Assembly (NCBI GenBank): GCA_045649455.1
Contig: JAZRPV010000055.1
Span: 1 to 43,000, forward strand
DNA: 43,000 nt
Reading direction: 5' to 3'
Origin: JAEDES01 sp045649455
GTDB taxonomy: Bacteria; Bacillota_I; Bacilli_A; RF39; UBA660
In this document: one piece after another, positions 24,129 through 31,495 of the stretch
How positions within the stretch are numbered: the stretch's first letter is position 1
Layout of the letters: the number at the start of each line of letters is the position of its first letter
The notes under the pieces: generated by a model
Database searches by the model: none
Seen by the model: the letters and a program-made list of their open reading frames with translations, nothing else
What the model was told of the DNA's origin: nothing
Translations under genes and position numbers: made by a program

Positions 24129-24346
24129 AAAAAAAAGACAACTATAACATAAGGACGATTTACTCGCGGTACCACCTTACTTTATAGTTGTCTTACTATA
24201 CACTCTAATCTTTTAACGCAAGAATTACGCTTACTATTAATAAGAACTCCTAGGACGAATTCATAAACTAGTTCTACTTGTTTCCACCAACCACAAGTTC
24301 TCTATAAAAACATCATTTACTACTACTTCCTAATCAATGTCGATTT
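24129..24346 (-). ncRNA. T-box leader sensing uncharged tRNA-Phe
   Basis: Stem I elements AGAGAAC, GGTTGGTGGAAAC and the specifier GAA-TTC-GTCC, with TTC (Phe) at 24257-24259. The T-box is AAGGTGGTACCGCG; its TGGT complements the ACCA end of tRNA-Phe. The terminator pairs AGACAACTATAA with TTATAGTTGTCT, followed by eight T. It controls HAD-pheS-pheT. Confidence 0.96.
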
Positions 24347-24352
24347 ACACAT

Positions 24353-24361
24353 ATTATAGCA
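24353..24361 (-). promoter_or_regulatory. promoter of the Phe T-box operon
   Basis: TGCTATAAT extended -10 (TATAAT at 24353-24358) read leftward. The -35 region offers only a weak TTGTTT at a 15-bp spacing. Confidence 0.6.
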
Positions 24362-24379
24362 CACTTTTATTAAAAACAA

Positions 24380-24898
24380 TTACTTTTTTTCATACTTTTT
24401 AGCTAATTGTTTAACTTTATTTCTACTATCAGCCATCATTTGTTGATGATTAGTACCAATTTCACTAGCATATTCCTCATCACTAGCTCTAAGAATAGCT
24501 TGATATAAAGACTCACATTCATCATCAAAATCAATAACAGCCTCAGATTGTTGTACTAATGTTGCTGCATTAGCAGGTATTCTATTAACAGATGTTAAAT
24601 TAATGCCTTTTAATAAAGCTTTATGATTTAATTTAGATTGAAATATTCCCTTTATATATGTACCTAAAGCATGTTTAAGACCAATTGTCTCTTCTAAACC
24701 TTTATCTGCAGAAATATATAAATATAAAAGATAATCTAAATTCTTAAGTTTTCTATCTTTAGCAAAAATCTCAGTACCCTCAGCATTTACTCTTTCAACT
24801 TCTGCAATTAACTTATTAAATTCATAATCGATAACTGGTACACCATATTCTACTTGTGTTAATATTTGCACATAAAACAAATCATCATATTTAACCAT
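24380..24898 (-). CDS. hypothetical protein
   Basis: A 172-residue, mostly helical soluble protein with no signal or membrane segment. It opens with MVKYDDLFYVQILTQVEYG and carries charged helices to the end (QLAKKYEKK). Nothing in it matches a family I recognise. AGGAGG lies 5 nt before the ATG. It follows the gene at 24937-25485, separated by a terminator hairpin, so it may be expressed at a lower level from read-through. Both proteins are helical and Leu-rich and may work together; this is inference from position only. Confidence 0.5.
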   Translation of the reverse strand: MVKYDDLFYVQILTQVEYGVPVIDYEFNKLIAEVERVNAEGTEIFAKDRKLKNLDYLLYLYISADKGLEETIGLKHALGTYIKGIFQSKLNHKALLKGINLTSVNRIPANAATLVQQSEAVIDFDDECESLYQAILRASDEEYASEIGTNHQQMMADSRNKVKQLAKKYEKK

Positions 24899-24910
24899 AA
24901 AAACCTCCTG

Positions 24911-24938
24911 AAAAATAAAGACGATACATGTATCGTCT
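24911..24938 (-). terminator. intrinsic terminator, strong palindrome
   Basis: A perfect 20-nt palindrome (AGACGATACA and its complement), then TTATTTTT. It lies right at the stop of the gene at 24937-25485. Confidence 0.75.
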
Positions 24939-25485
24939 ATCTTCTTACTCTTCTTTTTTTCGTTAATCTTAAAACATTATCTCTTTCTTTATCCATAGAG
25001 ATCATTGTTTCCATACCAACAAAACTTCTAAATGAACCTAAACCATCATCAATGCTTTCTTCAATTTCAGCATCTAATGTTCTATATCCATCTCTATATC
25101 TATTAGCAGCTTCTAATTGATGAACTAAAAGTAATACGTTTTCTGTATTAACCACTACTTTTGTTGCATCTAATACCCTATCATAATTATCTTGATTATA
25201 TAAAGCTGCTTTCTTTCTATAATCTAATGCAAATGGTAAGAACTTAGTTTGTCTACCACCCATTTTACCAACAAGTGTTAATAAACTAACCTTAATTCCT
25301 CTCGCATTTTTTCCTTCTTTTTCAACTAAATTAGAATTATCAATAGTTTCAAATACTACTTCACATATAATATCTTCTAATTCATCATCACTTAGAGTTT
25401 CTCCACTCTTTAATCTTTCTAGTAGTTCTTCATAACTGTAACCACTTACAGTTTGTTTTTTCTGACTACCCGTCTCTTGTTCCAT
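24937..25485 (-). CDS. hypothetical protein
   Basis: A 182-residue soluble protein. The first 20 residues are polar (MEQETGSQKKQT), then SYEELLERLKSGETLSDDELEDI starts a helical body with VSLLTLVGKMGGRQTKFLPFALDYRKKAAL and a basic end (LTKKRRVRR). The ATG at 25485 is preferred over the longer frame, which reads through the promoter. A good promoter (TTGAAT, 17 bp, TATAAT) lies just upstream. The family is not recognised. The Lys/Arg-rich tail may bind nucleic acid, but this is a guess. Confidence 0.5.
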   Translation of the reverse strand: MEQETGSQKKQTVSGYSYEELLERLKSGETLSDDELEDIICEVVFETIDNSNLVEKEGKNARGIKVSLLTLVGKMGGRQTKFLPFALDYRKKAALYNQDNYDRVLDATKVVVNTENVLLLVHQLEAANRYRDGYRTLDAEIEESIDDGLGSFRSFVGMETMISMDKERDNVLRLTKKRRVRR

Positions 25486-25518
25486 TGTGTTTTTCTTTCT
25501 CCTTTCGAAAACATACAA

Positions 25519-25547
25519 ATTATACCACAAACAAAGGAAAAATTCAA
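25519..25547 (-). promoter_or_regulatory. promoter of the hypothetical gene at 24937-25485
   Basis: TTGAAT (25542-25547), a 17-bp spacer and TATAAT (25519-25524), with TG one base before the -10. Confidence 0.75.
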
Positions 25548-25552
25548 CTAGA

Positions 25553-25586
25553 CAAAAAAAGAACTATTAAACAGTTAATAGTTCTT
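25553..25586 (-). terminator. intrinsic terminator of frr
   Basis: A 12-bp stem (AAGAACTATTAA / TTTAATAGTTCTT) with a short loop and seven T. The frr stop lies in the stem. Confidence 0.88.
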
Positions 25587-26115
25587 GTTCTTTTTCTTTT
25601 AATTTAGCTTCAATCTTTTTATTATAGTCATTAACCATATCTTGAACATCATTTTCCATACCTTTAGCTTGATCTTCAGGTAATTCACATTTCTTAATAT
25701 CTTCTAAAGCTTCTCTTCTTAAATTTCTAACAGTTACTTTAGAATCTTCAGCTAATGCTTTAACTTGTTTAACTAATTCTCTTCTTCTTTCTTCAGTTAA
25801 TTCAGGAATAATAATACGAATTGTTTCTCCATCATTACCTGGATTATATCCTAAATTAGAAGCTAAAATAGCTTTTTCAATATCCTTTAAAGCTCCTCTA
25901 TCAAAAGGTTTAATTAATAACTGTCTAGCTTCTGGAACTGAAATAGTTGCAAGTTGTTTTAATGGAGTCATACTTCCATAATATTCAACCATAATTCCAT
26001 CTAAACTAGAAGGATTAGCTCTACCTGCTCTAACAGTTGCAAATCTTTTATCAAGACTTTCAATCGCTTTATCCATCTTATCAGTTAATTCTAACATAAT
26101 CATGTCGCTATCCAT
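25567..26115 (-). CDS. frr: ribosome recycling factor
   Basis: Splits the post-termination ribosome together with EF-G. It is 182 residues, the usual length. Visible landmarks are TVRAGRANPSSLDGIMVEYYGS, TPLKQLATISVPEARQL, DRGALKDIEKAI, PELTEERRRELVKQVK and the C-terminal helix. AAGGAG lies about 12 nt before the ATG at 26115. The gene is not next to pyrH, which normally precedes frr in Firmicutes; tsf and rpsB are still upstream, with two unrelated small genes between. Confidence 0.97.
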   Translation of the reverse strand: MDSDMIMLELTDKMDKAIESLDKRFATVRAGRANPSSLDGIMVEYYGSMTPLKQLATISVPEARQLLIKPFDRGALKDIEKAILASNLGYNPGNDGETIRIIIPELTEERRRELVKQVKALAEDSKVTVRNLRREALEDIKKCELPEDQAKGMENDVQDMVNDYNKKIEAKLKEKEQELLTV

Positions 26116-26175
26116 TATATTTCATCTCTCCTTAACACATATTATATTATAAATTTGTTATAAAATAAAGTAAAT

Positions 26176-26472
26176 CTAATATAAAAATAAAATAAATGCA
26201 GTAACTAATAAAACAGTAATAACAAGTGCAAATACATAAAGAACTATAATTAAAGTATCATTATTTTTCTTTTTAACATCTGATGTAATCTCAACTTCTT
26301 TTAATACTCCATCAAATTCCATAGTTTTATCTAAATCATCACTATTAGAAACATCATTATTAAATATCTTAGTATCAGTATCTTCTTTAATTACTTCTAC
26401 TTCAGTACTAACTTCATTACCTTGAAGTTTCTTAATCGCTTCATCAATTTTATCTAAAGTATCACCGTTCAA
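26176..26472 (-). CDS. single-pass membrane protein, function unknown
   Basis: A 98-residue protein with an acidic soluble part (about 1-65, rich in Asp and Glu) and one C-terminal membrane helix (about 73-97: LIIVLYVFALVITVLLVTAFILF), so it is tail-anchored with the charged part inside the cell. The start is a TTG at 26472 with GAGGTG 5 nt upstream; the longer frame would run through the promoter region. A TATATT with a TG extension precedes it. No family is recognised. Confidence 0.5.
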   Translation of the reverse strand: MNGDTLDKIDEAIKKLQGNEVSTEVEVIKEDTDTKIFNNDVSNSDDLDKTMEFDGVLKEVEITSDVKKKNNDTLIIVLYVFALVITVLLVTAFILFLY

Positions 26473-26502
26473 ACTACCACCTCTATTATCTATAATATAC
26501 CA

Positions 26503-26527
26503 CAAAAAAAGATATTAAAAAATATCT
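26503..26527 (-). terminator. intrinsic terminator
   Basis: A 7-bp stem (AGATATT / AATATCT) with a TTTT loop and seven T, after the thioredoxin-like gene. Confidence 0.8.
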
Positions 26528-27027
26528 ACCATATTAATTAATTTAATATATTTATTTTTTAATATCATTTTCTTATCATCTAAATCAGTAGACTTTTCTA
26601 AAGAATAGTCTGTATATCCAACAATATTACCATCTTTAATAATAAATAAACTAGGTAATTTTATTTCACTAAAATCATCACTATACTTATCGTCAATTAA
26701 AGTAATAAGATCTTTATATTTCTTAGATCCTAAATTATTAGGATTAAAATAATATACAACATCTATTTCACTATCAAGTACTACATCATATAATATTTTT
26801 GCACTTTGAATACACCATTCACAATCTGAATTACCTAAAAATAAAACACCATTTCCATCATTAAGTAAATCAAATACTTCAGAATAAACAATATATTCAA
26901 AAGGATTATCCGCATCTATAGAATATTCAATTGAAAATTTTTCAGCACTTGATAATTCCTCAGTCTTCTTAATAGAACATCCACTAAGTAATAAACAAAA
27001 TATTAATAATATTATTAACTTCTTCAT
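26515..27027 (-). CDS. thioredoxin-like lipoprotein
   Basis: A 170-residue lipoprotein: signal peptide KKLIILLIFCLLLSGC with the lipobox Cys at residue 17, then a thioredoxin-like fold outside the cell with a DCEWC (CxxC) motif after VLFLGNS and the cis-Pro loop LPSLFIIKDG. It may reduce or oxidise disulfides at the cell surface. The ATG at 27027 has AGAGG 4 nt upstream; the longer in-frame start would put an extra hydrophobic stretch before the signal peptide. Confidence 0.75.
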   Translation of the reverse strand: MKKLIILLIFCLLLSGCSIKKTEELSSAEKFSIEYSIDADNPFEYIVYSEVFDLLNDGNGVLFLGNSDCEWCIQSAKILYDVVLDSEIDVVYYFNPNNLGSKKYKDLITLIDDKYSDDFSEIKLPSLFIIKDGNIVGYTDYSLEKSTDLDDKKMILKNKYIKLINMVDIF

Positions 27028-27087
27028 AAAACCTCTTTCAACCCCGATTAACAATATTATAAATATAAAAAATAAAAAATACAATAC

Positions 27088-27115
27088 ACAAAAAAAGAAA
27101 GCCTAAGCTTTCTTT
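27088..27115 (-). terminator. intrinsic terminator of tsf
   Basis: A 9-bp stem (AAAGAAAGC / GCTTTCTTT) with a short loop and a T run. Confidence 0.88.
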
Positions 27116-27117
27116 AA

Positions 27118-27990
27118 TTATCCATTAATTTGAGCCATTACTTCTTCAGCGAAGTTATCTTGTCTCTTTTCAATTCCTTCACCAACAGCGTATCTAATCA
27201 TTGAAATGATTTCTCCACCATTGTTTTTAACATAGTCAGCAACTGTCATACCACTATCTTTAATGAAGTCTTGTTCAACTAAACAAATTTCTTTATAGAA
27301 TTTATTTAATCTTCCAGTAACCATTTTTTCAGCGATAGCTTCTGGTTTTCCTTCAGCCATAACTTGTTCTTTAATGATATGAGCTTCTCTTTCAACTACG
27401 TCAGCAGGAACACCTTCTCTATTTAATGCAGTTGGGTTCATAGCACAAGCTTGCATAGCAACATCTTTTGCTACTTCTTCACTTCCACCTTTAACTACTA
27501 CAACAGTAATGATTTTTCCTCCCATATGTTTGTATGTTCCAAAAATTTCATCATCTGATTTAGTAATTACATCGAAACGACGGAAACTAATTTTTTCTCC
27601 AATTTTAGCAACTAAAGCAGCTAATTTTTCAGAAATTGTTTCTCCACCATCATTATAATTCATAACATCTTCTACAGTAGCTAAATCATTGTTTAATACT
27701 ACATCTACTAAATAATCAACGAAATTAGTAAATTCTTCGTTTTTAGCAACGAAATCTGTTTCTGAGTTAACTTCTAAGATAACAGCTTTATTTCCTTCAG
27801 TTTTAACTTGGCATAATCCATCAGCAGCAATTCTGCTTTCTTTCTTAGCAGCTTTTGCAATACCTTTTTCTCTTAACCAATCTACTGCAGCTTCCATATT
27901 TCCTTCTGTAGCTTCTAATGCTTTTTTACAATCTAACATTCCAGCTCCAGTTTTTTCTCTTAATTCTTTTACATCACTTGCTTTAAACAT
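27118..27990 (-). CDS. tsf: elongation factor Ts
   Basis: Nucleotide exchange factor for EF-Tu, 290 residues. The N-terminal UBA domain (ASDVKELREKTGAGMLDCKKAL) and the NSETDFVAKNEEF motif of the core are clear, followed by the dimerisation domain with a coiled coil. GAGGAGGAG lies upstream of the ATG. It follows rpsB in the usual order, with a hairpin and T run between the two genes that may trim read-through. Confidence 0.98.
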   Translation of the reverse strand: MFKASDVKELREKTGAGMLDCKKALEATEGNMEAAVDWLREKGIAKAAKKESRIAADGLCQVKTEGNKAVILEVNSETDFVAKNEEFTNFVDYLVDVVLNNDLATVEDVMNYNDGGETISEKLAALVAKIGEKISFRRFDVITKSDDEIFGTYKHMGGKIITVVVVKGGSEEVAKDVAMQACAMNPTALNREGVPADVVEREAHIIKEQVMAEGKPEAIAEKMVTGRLNKFYKEICLVEQDFIKDSGMTVADYVKNNGGEIISMIRYAVGEGIEKRQDNFAEEVMAQING

Positions 27991-28032
27991 AATGTATTCT
28001 CCTCCTCTAAATAAATCTCAATTAATATTTTA

Positions 28033-28068
28033 ACAAAAAAGGATGGTAAAATCCATCCCCCATCCTTA
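28033..28068 (-). terminator. hairpin with T run between rpsB and tsf
   Basis: Two overlapping stems are possible: GGATGG / CCATCC, or AAGGATGG / CCATCCTT, both followed by six T. It probably attenuates transcription into tsf. Confidence 0.65.
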
Positions 28069-28074
28069 TTTTTA

Positions 28075-28182
28075 TTACTTAGTTAAAGCTTCAATAATTT
28101 CAGCTTTTTTCATTCCTGCAACATTGATTTCTTTAGCTGCAGCAACTTCTTTTAATTCAGCAACTGTCATTTTTGTATAATC
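28075..28182. repeat. direct repeat copy 1 (S2 tail)
   Basis: A 108-nt stretch nearly identical (4 mismatches by eye) to 29085-29192, encoding the shared C-terminal tail of S2 and L20. Confidence 0.95.
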
Positions 28183-28989
28183 AACAGTTTCTTCTTTAGC
28201 TTCTACTACTTCTTCTTTTACTTCTACTACTTCAGTTTTTTCTTCTTTTTTACTAGCTTTTTTAGTTTCTTTATTTTTGTCTTCTTCACTAATATAATCG
28301 ATTACTTCGTTTCCATTAACTTCAGCGATAGCGTTAGTTAAAGCTCCAATGATTAATTTAACTGATCTTACAGCATCATCATTTCCTGGAATAACATAAT
28401 CTACCATATCAGGATCACAGTTAGTATCTACGATACCAAATACAGGGATTCCTAAAATTCTAGCTTCTTTAATTGCGATTTCTTCTTTACGAGGATCTAC
28501 AATAATCATAGCTTGAGGCATTCTCTTCATTTCACGAATTCCTCTTAAGTTTTTAACTAATTTGTCATATTCTTTTCTGATTTGGATAACTTCTTTTTTA
28601 GGAAGTGCTTCGAAAGTACCATCTTTTTCCATAGTTTCGATTTCTTCCATTCTTCTAATTCTTGAACGAATTGTTTTGAAGTTTGTTAAAGTTCCACCTA
28701 ACCATCTTTCATTTACGAAATACATGTTAGTTCTAACAGCAGATTCTTCAGCAGCTTCTTGAGCTTGTTTTTTAGTTCCTACAAATAAGAATTTTCCTCC
28801 ATTTGCAGCGATTTCTTTCATAGCTTCATAAGCTTCTTCCATTTTCTTAACTGTTTTTTGTAAATCGATAATATAAATATCATCTCTTGTAGTATAGATG
28901 TATTCCTTCATTTTTGGATTCCATCTTCTTTTTTGATGTCCAAAATGAACACCAGCTTCTAATAAATAATTCATTGATACTATTGTCAT
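28075..28989 (-). CDS. rpsB: 30S ribosomal protein S2 with C-terminal HeH/Rho-N-like tail
   Basis: S2 is needed for 30S assembly and binds near S1. The core (about 1-232) has LLEAGVHFGHQKRRWNPKM, ERWLGGTLTNFKTI and the conserved DPRKEEIAIKEA and DTNCDPDMVDY. The protein is 304 residues, about 60 longer than usual: a Lys/Glu-rich linker leads to KMTVAELKEVAAAKEINVAG and a final KKAEIIEALTK, a helix-extended-helix motif as in Rho N-terminal or SAP-like domains. L20, one gene upstream, ends in almost the same tail. The ATG at 28989 is preferred, with AAGGAG upstream; the longer frame adds a polar leader not found in S2. Confidence 0.96.
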   Translation of the reverse strand: MTIVSMNYLLEAGVHFGHQKRRWNPKMKEYIYTTRDDIYIIDLQKTVKKMEEAYEAMKEIAANGGKFLFVGTKKQAQEAAEESAVRTNMYFVNERWLGGTLTNFKTIRSRIRRMEEIETMEKDGTFEALPKKEVIQIRKEYDKLVKNLRGIREMKRMPQAMIIVDPRKEEIAIKEARILGIPVFGIVDTNCDPDMVDYVIPGNDDAVRSVKLIIGALTNAIAEVNGNEVIDYISEEDKNKETKKASKKEEKTEVVEVKEEVVEAKEETVDYTKMTVAELKEVAAAKEINVAGMKKAEIIEALTK

Positions 28990-29084
28990 ATTTTTATTTT
29001 CTCCTTCGTTTTTTCTTCTATTAGTTTCCACTACTTATAACCCTAAGGCACGAATAAGCAAATCCACTAATATGTTTATTTTTA

Positions 29085-29192
29085 TTATTTAGTTAAAGCT
29101 TCAATAATTTCAGCTTTTTTCATTCCTGCAACATTAATTTCTTTAGCAGCAGCAACTTCTTTTAATTCAGCAACTGTCATTTTTGAATAATC
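29085..29192. repeat. direct repeat copy 2 (L20 tail)
   Basis: Partner of 28075-28182, 1010 nt away in the same orientation. Confidence 0.95.
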
Positions 29193-29663
29193 AGTTGTTT
29201 CTTCTTTAACTTCAGCTTTTACTTCTTTAGTTTCTTTTTTAGCAGCTTTAGTAGCTCCTTTAACTGTTACTTCATTACCAGCAACTTCTGTAGCTTTAGT
29301 AATTTTTCCAGCTTTACCATCTCTAGCAACTTTTACTAATTCTGTAAACATTTTTGGATCATTGATAGCGATTTCAGATAACATTTTTCTGTTAACTTCA
29401 ACACCTGCTTTTGTTAATCCTTCAATAAATCTTGAATAACTAATTTCGTTCATTCTACATGCAGCATTGATACGAGTAATCCATAATTTTCTGAATTCTC
29501 TCTTCTTTTGTTTTCTATCTCTGAAAGCATATTGTCCAGAATGCATTAATTGTTCTTTTGCTGTTTTATATAGTCTATGTTTACTACCAAAATATCCTTT
29601 AGCAGCTTTTAATACTTTTTTATGACGAGCTTTTGTAACTGCTCCATTTTTAACTCTTGCCAT
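29085..29663 (-). CDS. rplT: 50S ribosomal protein L20 with C-terminal HeH/Rho-N-like tail
   Basis: L20 starts 50S assembly and, in Firmicutes, represses its own operon. The normal domain is residues 1-118 (MARVKNGAVTKARHKKVLK, ending in LVKVARDGK). A further 74 residues follow: a Lys/Glu/Thr-rich linker and the tail MTVAELKEVAAAKEINVAG, the same as in S2. The operon order infC-rpmI-rplT is standard. No terminator is seen before rpsB, so the five translation genes may be one long transcript. Confidence 0.96.
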   Translation of the reverse strand: MARVKNGAVTKARHKKVLKAAKGYFGSKHRLYKTAKEQLMHSGQYAFRDRKQKKREFRKLWITRINAACRMNEISYSRFIEGLTKAGVEVNRKMLSEIAINDPKMFTELVKVARDGKAGKITKATEVAGNEVTVKGATKAAKKETKEVKAEVKEETTDYSKMTVAELKEVAAAKEINVAGMKKAEIIEALTK

Positions 29664-29697
29664 TTCCGTTTTCCTCCTTCAACTTATAATATATTAA

Positions 29698-29883
29698 TTA
29701 GATAATATTTTTTAATCTGTTTTGATCAGCTTTACTTAAGTTTGATCCTTTTCTGTTCTTTCTGTTTACGCTTTGTGATTTAGAACCTGTATTATGTCTA
29801 CTTCCAGGTTTTCCAATTTTAATATCGTTTTTACGTTTAGTCATTACTTTAGCTGTACCTTTATGTGTTTTAATTTTTGGCAT
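29698..29883 (-). CDS. rpmI: 50S ribosomal protein L35
   Basis: A 61-residue basic protein of the large subunit. It starts with MPKIKTHKGTAKVMTKRKN, has the conserved GKPGSRHNTGSKS and ends in LSKADQNRLKNII. AGGAGG lies upstream of the ATG. It sits between infC and rplT, the standard order. Confidence 0.97.
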   Translation of the reverse strand: MPKIKTHKGTAKVMTKRKNDIKIGKPGSRHNTGSKSQSVNRKNRKGSNLSKADQNRLKNII

Positions 29884-29898
29884 TTTAACTTCCTCCTA

Positions 29899-30429
29899 TT
29901 ATTTGTCTTTCTTTGGTACCAATAACATTGTCATTGTTTTTCCATCTAATTTAGGTTTTTGCTCTATATCCGCACAATCTGTAACTCGAGATGCAAAACG
30001 TTCTAGAACTTCCTTACCTAATTCTGTATGAGCCATTTGACGACCCTTGAAACGAATTGTAAGTTTAATTCTGTCACCTTTTTCTAAATACTTAGTAGCA
30101 TTTCTAAGTTTAGTTTCAAAGTCACCAACGTCGATAACAGGTGATAATCTGAACTCTTTTAACTCAGACATATTAGCTTTTTGTTTCTTTAATGCTTCTT
30201 TTTCCTTCTTTTGTTTTTCGTAACGATACTTGTTATAATCCATTACTTTACAAACTGGTGGATTAGCATTTGGACTTAAAAGTACTAAGTCTAATGATGC
30301 ATATGATGCTAATGTCATTGCATCTTGAATTGATTTAACTCCTACTTGTTCTCCATTTGGCCCAATAACTAATACTTCACGAGCTTTAATTTGTTCGTTT
30401 ATCAACAAGCCATTCTTATTGTTTGCGAT
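29899..30429 (-). CDS. infC: translation initiation factor IF-3, probable ATC start
   Basis: IF-3 checks the start codon-initiator tRNA pair on the 30S subunit. The protein is 176 residues, with LINEQIKAREVLVIGPNGEQ at the N-terminal domain and IKLTIRFKGRQMAHTELG in the C-terminal domain. The start is chosen at ATC (30429): GGAGGTG lies 8 nt before it. The in-frame ATG (30444) has no ribosome site, because the GGAGG lies inside it, and the TTG (30435) is too close. Non-AUG starts (ATT, ATC, ATA) are typical of infC and let IF-3 limit its own translation. The product is clear; the start is inferred. Confidence 0.93.
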   Translation of the reverse strand: MANNKNGLLINEQIKAREVLVIGPNGEQVGVKSIQDAMTLASYASLDLVLLSPNANPPVCKVMDYNKYRYEKQKKEKEALKKQKANMSELKEFRLSPVIDVGDFETKLRNATKYLEKGDRIKLTIRFKGRQMAHTELGKEVLERFASRVTDCADIEQKPKLDGKTMTMLLVPKKDK

Positions 30430-30444
30430 ACCCAACACCTCCAT

Positions 30445-30587
30445 AAAATAAGAAAAGCGGATATAAATCTTATATCCACTTTAAATACACAATAAATAAA
30501 ATAACTAATTATTTTCTTCACGGCATTTAACCTATCGCCTTACTTAGCAATCAGGTGGATATAAATCTCTTTCCTTTTTTCTCGACT
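30445..30587 (-). promoter_or_regulatory. L20-type leader with terminator/antiterminator switch before infC
   Basis: Element A (complement of 30555-30564, TTATATCCAC), B (complement of 30470-30481, GTGGATATAA) and C (complement of 30455-30466, TTATATCCGCTT). B pairs with either A (antiterminator) or C (12-bp terminator with T-rich tail). The position before infC-rpmI-rplT matches the L20 leader of Firmicutes, where L20 promotes termination. Confidence 0.8.
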
Positions 30588-30593
30588 AGTAAT

Positions 30594-30622
30594 ATTATAT
30601 TCATCCACTTACAAAAAGTCAA
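30594..30622 (-). promoter_or_regulatory. promoter of the infC operon
   Basis: TTGACT (30617-30622), a 17-bp spacer and TATAAT (30594-30599). The -35 ends next to the stop of the laccase-domain gene. Confidence 0.85.
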
Positions 30623-31414
30623 CTATTTTTTTCTACTTTTAGTAAGTTGATACCCATTATCATAAAATAATCCTGCAAAATGTCTACCTAATTTACTTTT
30701 ATCTCCTAATCCATTAGGACTAGAAGCAAAATTAGAATAATAATTCTTATCACTAATTGTATCTGCTGGATTATAAACAATATTCTCTCTTCTAATATTT
30801 CTTTCATTAAATTGTTTACTTAAAGCTTTACGAATATCTATTTTAAATATTCCATCTTCTTCATAAATACAATCTTTCCAGAAATCATAATCTTCTGCCC
30901 ATCTAGGATAATTTTGATAAATCCAATCATCCCCAGCACAAGCACTAACATATATATGTAAATCTTCATCATATGAACCATATGCATCTACTAAAGCATC
31001 TGCAATCATCATTGGTAATCTTTTATCTATAAGTTCACAACTACAATGACCTATTGCACTAACACCACGTCTAGAATCACTAACCATAACTACAGGACAA
31101 TCAGCAACAGGATGTCCAATAACAACACCTGGAACATCTTTGCTAATAACTAAAATATCTTCAGGAATATCACTCCATCCCTTAGGATTATCTTCAACAT
31201 ATTCCTCAGTTATTTCAAAATAAGTCCCACTTTTATCTAATTGATCTGCCATAAAGAATTTATTAGGATCAAATCCATAGAACTCACCAAGTTTTTTTCT
31301 ATGTTTCATAAATTCTTTTTCACGTCTTGCAGCATCATATCTCATTGGATAAAAACGACTATTAGCATTCATAATACCAAATTCACGTGTTGATTCTACA
31401 ATCTTAACTCCCAT
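30623..31414 (-). CDS. laccase-domain (PgeF/YfiH family) protein, divergent
   Basis: A 263-residue cytoplasmic protein of the multicopper-polyphenol-oxidase-like fold. In this family the known activity is purine nucleoside phosphorylase/deaminase-like or peptidoglycan editing, not laccase. Landmarks: IGHPVADCPVVMVSD (metal-binding Cys and the region before it) and AIGHCSCELIDK. The usual HAGWRGT after the Cys is replaced by GHCSCELID, and the active-site His pattern is changed, so the activity may differ. The ATG at 31414 has a G-rich site (GAGGGGGG) 4 nt upstream. Confidence 0.7.
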   Translation of the reverse strand: MGVKIVESTREFGIMNANSRFYPMRYDAARREKEFMKHRKKLGEFYGFDPNKFFMADQLDKSGTYFEITEEYVEDNPKGWSDIPEDILVISKDVPGVVIGHPVADCPVVMVSDSRRGVSAIGHCSCELIDKRLPMMIADALVDAYGSYDEDLHIYVSACAGDDWIYQNYPRWAEDYDFWKDCIYEEDGIFKIDIRKALSKQFNERNIRRENIVYNPADTISDKNYYSNFASSPNGLGDKSKLGRHFAGLFYDNGYQLTKSRKK

Positions 31415-31438
31415 AGTACCCCCCTCAAATGTGCTAAC

Positions 31439-31467
31439 ATTATACCATAAAATCAAATAAAAGTCAA
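31439..31467 (-). promoter_or_regulatory. promoter of the laccase-domain gene
   Basis: TTGACT (31462-31467), a 17-bp spacer and TATAAT (31439-31444) with a TG extension. It lies next to the terminator of the upstream surface gene. Confidence 0.8.
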
Positions 31468-31489
31468 AAAAAACTCGCCTAAGCGAGTT
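31466..31489 (-). terminator. intrinsic terminator of the surface protein gene at 31496
   Basis: A stem AACTCGC / GCGAGTT with a short loop and eight T. Confidence 0.88.
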
Positions 31490-31495
31490 AATATT

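Noticed and set aside
24866..25120. Plus-strand open frame across two hypothetical genes
   Set aside because: Antisense of two genes with good starts, and it crosses a terminator palindrome.
28562..28762. Plus-strand open frame inside rpsB
   Set aside because: Antisense of the conserved core of S2.
29032..29084. Possible regulatory leader or promoter between rplT and rpsB
   Set aside because: Only a short CTTAT / ATAAG stem, with no -35/-10 pair and no T run; too weak to call.
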